A DNA stretch of 64,000 nt, taken from Lampris incognitus (taxonomy: Eukaryota; Chordata; Actinopteri; Lampriformes; Lampridae). The DNA is taken from contig NC_079230.1 in NCBI RefSeq assembly GCF_029633865.1, forward strand, positions 26,825,163 to 26,889,162. Reading direction: 5' to 3'. Below are positions 57,300 to 64,000 of the stretch, piece by piece. Numbering within the stretch: the stretch's first letter is position 1; every line of letters starts with the position of its first letter. A program made the position numbers and the translations under genes. The notes under the pieces were generated by a model. That model was given only the letters and a program-made list of their open reading frames with translations, was not told the origin of the DNA and did not search any database.

Positions 57300-58259
57300 G
57301 GTGGGCGAGGGAGAGAGAGAGAGGGAGAAGAAGAGAGGGAGAAGAAGAGAGAGAGAAGAAGAGGGAGAAGAAGAGAGGAGGGGTTGCTGGTGACGAGAGC
57401 GTCAGTTCTTACAAGTTAAAAAAAAGAACTTACATGGTAATAAGGAAAGAGGAACCAGCAGAGGAGGGGAAAAGGGTTTAAGAGACACCCTTGTTGTGAA
57501 GCATGCGGCCCGCACACAGTAATGATGATAACACTATTGATCTTTATCTGAAAAACACTTCGCCCAACAATGTTACAAACTGCTTTGCAAAACAAGATAA
57601 ACTCAGAGTTCAAATTTACACATAAATAAACAAATAAATAAATGCGACGACACATGATGCATTTCATAGTGCACACTCACACACACACACACACACTACT
57701 TCCCAAAAAATGTACAAGTTCTGCTTTTTCGTCCGTGAGAATTAACCTGAATTTGATATTCCACCGTTCACACTAAAAGCATCCAGCGTTCCGCTTCCAT
57801 AGATCACTCTTATTTCTTTCTACGTCTTGGATTACTTGCTGATTTTTGTCCAACCTGTGTCACCTTTACACGTTTGCTTCCTTGTGTTTCATTTTACGTT
57901 TAAAGGCTGTGGAGCACAAAGGTGCACCGAGTCCGACTCCTGCCCGTGTGAAAAGCGACGGGGCTATAACCAGATTCTGCATTTGACTTTGCCCATAATT
58001 CCTCGTGGCCGTGATGTCACGCTCCTTTAGATGAACGTTTCAGTTTACATACAGCCGCGCGCGCGCACACACACGCACACACACACGGCACACATGGGAA
58101 ACCCACTACCACTCATAAACATCACATCGTGTCACACAGACCTTTCCTAATGGGGATCACAGCCCTTACTCGTTCAGATCTGCCTCAAATGTTTATTTTG
58201 GGGGCATTTGAACAGTGGCGGAGGAAAACCCTAAACGGTTCCATGTGTGTGTCTGCATC

Positions 58260-58290
<31 letters not shown>

Positions 58291-59448
58291 GTGTGTGTGT
58301 CTGCATCTGTGTGTGTGTATGTGTGTGTGGGTGTGTCTCGTTTAGGCAAACAGTAGAGCCCCTGTTTCTCCTGGGCTGGGACCAACAACAGTTAAGTCCT
58401 GGACGTCACACCCACCCCGGTGCATTGCGGGGCACACTGGTGCCATTCTTAAGAAACCAGTGACATAATGGACCATCTCAACGAAACACCACCACCATCT
58501 CACTTCTCATGTCTGCGATGCAGCGGCGCAGGAGACAAGAACAACATTAGCATCACCCCCCCCCCCCACAAAAAAACAGTATAAATTGGGGAGCCGTTTC
58601 ACCAGTTGACCAAATTTACATGCTGCATCGGGACACGTTTATCTGACAGTGACTGAAATGATTCTACAACAACAGCAATAAGAAGCAGTCACCCTTCATT
58701 TCGAGTTCATTCGAACGCAACAAATAAGCGACAGTAAGCGGAATGGCGGCGAGAGCTGCGGTGTCTAGACACCGGATTTGTTTGTCCAAACCTTAGAAAA
58801 ACCGAGTTTACGTCAAAGCATTTTTAGTATGCTAAAACTCAGCCGGTGTACTTTTAGTTACCCGTTGTTGTACTTTCAAGAGGTGGACTTGGAGAGAAGC
58901 ACACTACAAACTTCTGTACTTGCTGAACAACTCATACCGTAGCGAATTCGGGGGGCAGTCCGGGAACCGCCACAGCCGGGACGCGAACACGCATCGCCCG
59001 CACCGCAGGGGGCATCGCTAACCGCTCGACTAGAGGGTCAAACCCGTCAGCCGGCGGCCAACGTGTCTACTTATCCATGCACGTTACAATACTTTTGCAA
59101 AAGCTTGCACTATAACTACAGGCTGATACTTGTGCTTTTAAGGAAACTTTGAATTACCGACTATCTCCATGTTTTTATAAGTGCATTTTTAAATCCCCAA
59201 AGTTCTACGTTTTTTTTACTTAAGTGTACTACAGCATTTTCTTATTGGGGCTGCGTGTTTGTGTACGGCAGAGAGCAGCCACGGAAAAGAAGTTTGAAAC
59301 AATAAACACCAGAGGATTGTCAGAGAGAGGAGGGAGAGAGAGGATATGATTAAGAGGTGAACAGACAGGAGGGATACAAACTGCTTCCTGAGAAGACGAA
59401 TTTTACTAGGTAATGCTGATATGAGCCAACTGCCCACCCGATTTACAG
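57300..59448. other. Intergenic
   Basis: No gene supported. Contains a GA-rich tract (57309-57378), short CA runs (57676-57694 and 58066-58085) and a GT tract (58240-58340). A tRNA-like repeat lies at its right part. Confidence 0.55.
58944..59090 (-). repeat. tRNA-like repeat (family C)
   Basis: GCGAATTCGGGGGGCAGTCC, then CCGCCACAGCCGGGACGCGA, CGCTAACCGCTCGACTAGAG and GCCAACGTGTCTACTTATCC. On the minus strand this gives a head with B-box-like sequence. Related to the inverted pair at 60010-60430 and the piece at 38385. Confidence 0.6.
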
Positions 59449-59559
59449 TAAAACCAGCAGTAAACAGTTCCCACCCTTGTAAAAACTGATCCTGGGACCA
59501 ACGCTAACACAGTCTAATGTGTTACAAACTAGGGCTGTGAGATATGACCAAAATCCCAT

Positions 59560-60010
59560 CACGATATAGGCCATTCATATCACGATAATGATACTTATCA
59601 CGATATAGGTCATTCGTATCACAATAACGATACTTATCACGATATAGGTCATTCATATCACAATAACGATAGGTCATTCACATCACAATAACGATACTTA
59701 TCACGATATAGGTCATTCATATCACAATAACGATAGGTCATTCATATCACAATAATGATACTTATGACGATATAGGTCCTTCACATCACAATAACGATAC
59801 TTATCACGATATAGGTCATTCATCACAATAACGATAGGTCATTCATATCACAATAATGATACTTATGACGATATAGGTCATTCACATCACAATAACGATA
59901 CTTATCACGATATAGGTCATTCATCACAATAACGATATTTATCATGATATAGGTCATTCATATCACAATAATGACACTTATCACGATATATGTCATTCTT
60001 ATCACGATAA
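59560..60010. repeat. Minisatellite inside the hAT element
   Basis: About a dozen variants of a roughly 39-bp unit built on TATCACGATATAGGTCATTC and ATATCACAATAACGATACTT. The unit resembles the element's own subterminal sequence, so it probably grew from it. Confidence 0.9.
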
Positions 60011-60430
60011 CGATACTGTAACGTGCACGGATGACTAGGCTTGGTAGCCCTTGGCTAGCGGGTCGGACCCTTTAATCGACTGGTTAACGTTGTCGCTTGC
60101 GGTGTGGGAGCCACAGGTTCGCGTCCCGGATGTGGCGTCCTGGGCTGCCCCCCCCTAATTCGCTACATTTGTGTCAGAAGTGGGATGTAGCGAATTCGGG
60201 GGGCATGTTAGCCAAGGGCTAACGTGTCTACTTATTCGTGTAGGTTACACTACCCCCCCCTCCTTCTAGAAACGCTTCCGATGGCCTCACGATCTCACCA
60301 TCCCACTTCTGACACCAATGCAGTGAATTGGGGGGGGGGGGGGGAGACCGCCACAACCGGGACGCGAACCCGGGTCTCCCGCACCACGGGCGACAACGTT
60401 AACTAGTCGACTAAAGGGTGATCCGTGATT
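60010..60430. repeat. Inverted pair of tRNA-like repeats (family C)
   Basis: The left arm contains TTGGCTAGCGGGTCGGACCC and TGGTTAACGTTGTCGC, then a B-box-like GGTTCGCGTCCCGG. The right arm carries the same elements reversed (CCGGGACGCGAACCCGGGTC and GCGACAACGTTAACTAGTCG). Poly-C/poly-G runs and AGAAGTGGGATG/CATCCCACTTCT-type words lie between. The whole sits within the minisatellite of the hAT element. Confidence 0.75.
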
Positions 60431-60649
60431 GTTACATTACTTATCACGATATACTAGGTCATTCATATCACGACAACGATACATATCACGATATTTTCTG
60501 TAAATTCAATGAATAAATAGTTTATATAAAATGACCACATGCAAAGGCCTATTTCTTATTTCATTTTGAATTATATACTCGACAAATAAAAGGCACTTAC
60601 TCATATTTGATTATTTTTCTCATTTTATTTAGAACCTTTGCACAAATTT

Positions 60650-60841
60650 TCAGTTGAGCCCTCGACTGTGCTTTTGTGGCTCCCATCGGTAGACTCTCTC
60701 TCCGTACTGTTTGATGTGATTCTTGCGTAGGTGGTAAAAGAGGCTTGTGGTGTTGGAGTCTGTTGTGGGGACCGGCGTGCGGCATATTTTGCAAAGTCTG
60801 GTTTTCTGGCTCGTGTCAGACTTTTCCCACCCAAACCACAT
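60650..60841 (-). pseudogene. BED zinc-finger fragment of a hAT transposase
   Basis: The minus strand gives MWFGWEKSDTSQKTRLCKIC, then RTPVPTTDSNTTSLFYHLRK and NHIKQYGERVYRW. W..F, C-x2-C, the N-T-T-S-L turn and H-x4-H follow the BED-finger pattern of hAT transposases and ZBED proteins. The frame stops after HSRGLN. No catalytic hAT domain follows in the window. Confidence 0.8.
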
Positions 60842-61118
60842 CCATACGATAGCAGCAGCCCCTCTTTTAGGTACAAGCTCCTCGTTTTGTCCTGGCTGGT
60901 CGGAATTACCCCGTTCTGCCTGCGTTCACTGTCCTCCACGCTTGTTTGTATTGCCCTCATGCACATTCCCTGCCTGCGTCCGTGCTGTGCAAAGAGTGGA
61001 AAGGGTCGTCCAAATGACAAAAAATATTGCCCTAAAGAGTCGGATTTGCTACACAGCGAAATAAACGATAGAGCTTCATATGAAACGATAGACGTTTTCA
61101 TTGATCACACGGTATATA

Positions 61119-62332
61119 CACTCACCAGCCACTTTATTCGGCACACCTGTCCAACTGCTCGTTAACGCACATTTCTAATCAGCCAATCACATGGCAGCAA
61201 CTCAATGTATTTAGGCATGTAGACATGGTCAAGACGATCTGCAGCAGTTCAAACCGAGCATCAGAATGGGGAAGAAAGGTGATTTAAGTGACTTTGAACG
61301 TGGCATGGTGGTTGGTGCCAGACGGGCTGGTCTGAGTATTTCAGAAACTGCTGATCTGCTGGGATTTTCACGCACAACCATCTCTAGGGTTTACAGAGAA
61401 TGGTCCGAGAAAGAGAAAATATCCAGTGAGCGGCAGTTCTGTGGGCGAAAACGCCTTGTTGATGCCAGAGGTCAGAGGAGAATGGCCAGACTGGTTCGAG
61501 CTGACAGAAAGGCAACAGTAACTCAAATAACCACTCATTACAACCGAGGTATGCAGAAGAGCATCTCTGAACGCACAACATGTCGAACCTTGAGGCAGAT
61601 GGGCTACAGCAGCAGAAGACCACACCGGGTGCCACTCCTGTCAGCTAAGAACAGGAAACTGAGGCTACAATTCGCAAAGGCTCACCAAAATTGGACAATG
61701 GAAGATTGGAAAAACGTTGCCTGGTCTGATGAGTCTCGATTCTGCTGCGACATTCGGATGGTAGGGTCAGAATTTGGCCTCAACAACATGAAAGCATGGA
61801 TCCATCCTGCCTTGTATCAACGGTTCAGGCTGGTGGTGGTGGTGTAATGGTGTGGGGGATATTTTCTTGGCACACTTTGGGCCCCTTAGTACCAATTGAG
61901 CATCGTGTCAACGCCACAGCCTACCTGAGTATTGTTGCTGACCATGTCCATCCCTTTATGACCACAGTGTTCCCATCTTCTGATGGCTACTTCCAGCAGG
62001 ATAACGCGCCATGTCATAAAGCTCGAATCATCTCAGACTGGTTTCTTGAACATGACAATGAGTTCACTGTACTCAAATGGCCTCCACAGTCACCAGATCT
62101 CAATCCAATAGAGCACCTTTGGGATGTGGTGGACCGGGAGATTCGCATCATGGATGTGCAGCCGACAAATCTGCAGCAACTGCGTGATGCTATCATGTCA
62201 TGGACCAAACTCTCTGAGGAATGTTTCCAGTACCTTGTTGAATCTATGCCACGAAGGATTAAGGCAGTTCTGAAGGCAAAAGGGGGTCCAACCCGGTGCT
62301 AGCAAGGTGTACCTAATAAAGTGGCCAGTGAG
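61119..62332 (+). mobile_element. Tc1/mariner transposon, nearly intact, inside the hAT element
   Basis: Ends are CACTCACCAGCCACTTTATT on the left and its near-complement AATAAAGTGGCCAGTGAG on the right, each beside TATA-rich target sequence. About 1.2 kb long. It lies against the right terminal repeat of the surrounding hAT element and must be younger than it. Confidence 0.93.
61266..62302 (+). pseudogene. Tc1/mariner transposase with one apparent frameshift
   Basis: Starts MGKKGDLSDFERGMVVGARR, with a helix-turn-helix (LSISETADLLGFSRTTISRV) and then an RKRL-type linker and second DNA-binding segment. Catalytic acids are visible in AWSDESRF, YFQQDNAPCHKA and DLNPIEHLW; there are 36 residues between the second Asp and the Glu. 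The frame changes once, just after SDESRF (near 61742), where the family continues LLRHSDGRVRIW; a missing T accounts for it. After that the frame is open to the stop after GGPTRC. Total length fits a full transposase of about 345 residues. Confidence 0.93.
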
Positions 62333-62367
62333 TATATATCGTCATATCGCACAGCCCTATTACAAAC

Positions 62368-64000
62368 TACATCAAACTATGTGGGACTACTGTTGTACTG
62401 TAATACTGATTGCCATCGGCATCATGTTTTAATCCTGTTTCCTGTTTGAGGAGGAACGTGTTTACCGCTGCACCGGTGTTTGTCGCTGCACCGGTGTTTG
62501 TCCTACCTGGTCAAAACATTTCAACAGCGGTGTATGGCGAGTGTCTCTAACCATGGCCAAGATGCCAGCTAGTCTTATGCAACCTGAGTCCACGCTCAAG
62601 ATGGATGAAATAACTATTTATTAATGGAGAAAAAACAAACAAACACAGATTTCAGTTTGAAGCACAAGGTCGTTCTAAACACGGAAGAGCCAGAAAGTCT
62701 CAAAGACTCTGGCCAGTGGCTGAGTCACATTCGTAGTATCTGCAAGGTCATGACTTGTTGACTGGGTTGTTGTTGTGGCCTATCCTCAAGCCATTAACTC
62801 TGCAGGGCAGAAGAGGAGTAGAAAGGGAGGAGAGGGAGGAGATGTGATCACAGACCTCAACTGCAAACTACTGTTTTTGGTGTACTGTTTGAAATGAGAG
62901 GCAGGGCAAACGCTATCTGTAATGATCTACTTTTCACTCTCACAGATTATAACACCGTTTCTGAATTAGCCGTGGAACTTCGGCATGTTTATTTCGCTCC
63001 ATGCATAACGTGCACATAATCCGACTGACTCTCGTCTACCTTCCCGCTCCCGTGGCTACTCTGTTTACTATCCCATAACTCCCTGTGTCCTTAAAGGTGT
63101 ATTCCCCTAATACTGAACATCACACTATCAGATTAGGAACTACAGCCTCTATTCACCGTTTGAATGTTTTATCTCAAATGTGTTCCCCTTTTAGGCATTT
63201 TATAGGTCAAAAGTCATCTTTTTTTATCGAAGTGACTCCACCGAGGGAGGGCTGGTAACAATAAAGGGAACATATGGCTTCTGATACACCTAGCAATAAA
63301 TTTCTTGCAACAGTGAAAGCAAAATTCCTGTTTGGCTTTGCTTGCACCTATTGATAGAAACGGGCACGGTGACTCAAAATGTCCTTGGCACCATTACAAC
63401 CTTTGCTATGGAAGGACCATTGTGAGCTTTAACGCTTGGACAATAGCAATCTGAGCTGCCAACCTCTTCATTCAAATGTAATTTCTTATCAAACGAGCCA
63501 AATGATCCAATACACACATACGTGTGCAGGGAGGTGGTTAACATGCATGCTTGTTCACATGTTAAGCTGCCCCCTCCCTCCACAATCACACAGACTGCGC
63601 TGTATTATTATCATTAGTATTAGTATTATTATGCAGGGAGAGCAACATGTTATTTCAAGGCCTTTGTTTGCAAACTGCTTTTTTTTTGGGACACCAGAAT
63701 TGCGTTTTTATGAATGAATATACCCTCCATGGGTTTGACAAAGGACTCATTTATGTCCACATGGTCACCTTATCAATTACACATAACTTCATCAGCTCAT
63801 TATGGCGTGATGCTGTTGTTGGCACTGGAGGCGTTGCATGTTCTCCACAGGCCGGTCGGTGTGCAGGGGCCCGTCTGTGTGCACTGTGCATGTTCTCCCC
63901 ATGCTCACATGGGCTTCCACGCACATCAAGAAGGACCCCAAATAAAAAAAAAAAACTCGCACAACACTCTCCTGTCCTGTCCCTGACCACGACATGGATA
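62368..64000. other. Intergenic to window end
   Basis: No gene supported. 62368-62390 continues the repeat into which the hAT element inserted. A possible SINE family A scrap (GTGCATGTTCTCCCCATG...GGGCTTCC) lies near 63886-63917, next to an A run at 63943-63954. Confidence 0.5.

Larger units (their letters stand above)
59530..62359. mobile_element. hAT DNA transposon remnant with nested insertions
   Basis: Terminal inverted repeats TAGGGCTGTGAGATATGAC (left) and TAGGGCTGTGCGATATGAC (right, read inward) differ at one of 19 positions. A perfect 8-bp duplication TTACAAAC flanks it (59522-59529 and 62360-62367). Inside are a minisatellite, a tRNA-like inverted insertion, a BED zinc-finger fragment and a Tc1-type transposon abutting the right terminus. 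The catalytic part of the hAT transposase is absent, so this copy is non-autonomous. Confidence 0.92.

Noticed and set aside
57827-58030. Frame with a cysteine-rich patch
   Set aside because: No splice partners, no recognisable domain and no flanking coding signal.
60020-60130. tRNA gene candidate
   Set aside because: A- and B-box-like words are present, but the acceptor and anticodon arms do not pair convincingly and related copies are dispersed, so a tRNA-derived repeat fits better.

Overview
This window looks like ray-finned fish (teleost) nuclear DNA. The genes are split by GT-AG introns and encode vertebrate-type proteins. The spaces between and within them are full of fish-type dispersed repeats: tRNA-derived SINEs, Tc1/mariner and hAT DNA transposons, LINE 3' ends, and long CA/GT, GATA and TCTG microsatellites. 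No prokaryotic feature, CRISPR array or convincing viral fossil was seen. The species cannot be named from the sequence alone.

Four protein-coding genes can be built exon by exon. (1) smim20 (minus strand, 10471-14707) has three exons and encodes 69 residues; it is a small mitochondrial membrane protein of the SMIM20/MITRAC7 family. A dead Tc1 transposon sits in its second intron. (2) man2b2 (plus strand, 17449-32735) has 19 exons and 1013 residues; it is a glycoside hydrolase family 38 alpha-mannosidase with a signal peptide and the catalytic motifs intact. Its introns carry several SINEs. (3) An eight-exon gene (plus strand, 41648-50084, 308 residues) reads cleanly across all junctions, but I do not recognise its family. 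(4) A three-exon gene (minus strand, 52881-56783, 280 residues) encodes a PTB/PID-domain adaptor; its first coding exon holds only five codons. Genes 3 and 4 converge, with about 2.8 kb between their stop codons.

Layout: 1-10.3 kb is gene-poor, with an AT-rich tandem repeat at the left edge, microsatellites and the first of three hAT-type MITE copies. 10.3-14.8 kb is smim20, with a second MITE copy just downstream of its exon 1. 15-17 kb has a decayed coding-like remnant split by a small inverted-repeat element, then two SINEs in head-to-head orientation just upstream of man2b2. 17.4-34 kb is man2b2. 34-41.6 kb is repeat-rich (a LINE 3' end, a possible pogo-like remnant, a tRNA-like repeat and the third MITE copy, which has a perfect 8-bp target duplication). 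41.6-57.3 kb holds genes 3 and 4 and a GC-rich promoter region. 57.3-64 kb is gene-free; it contains a nested transposon in which a hAT element with a minisatellite and a BED-finger fragment has taken in a nearly intact Tc1-type transposon. A related, uninterrupted copy of the host repeat at 45.5 kb serves as an empty-site comparison.

The host genes show no obvious shared pathway: one glycan-degrading hydrolase, one respiratory-chain assembly factor, one predicted adaptor and one unknown. The main unusual content is the transposon archaeology and the unassigned eight-exon gene.
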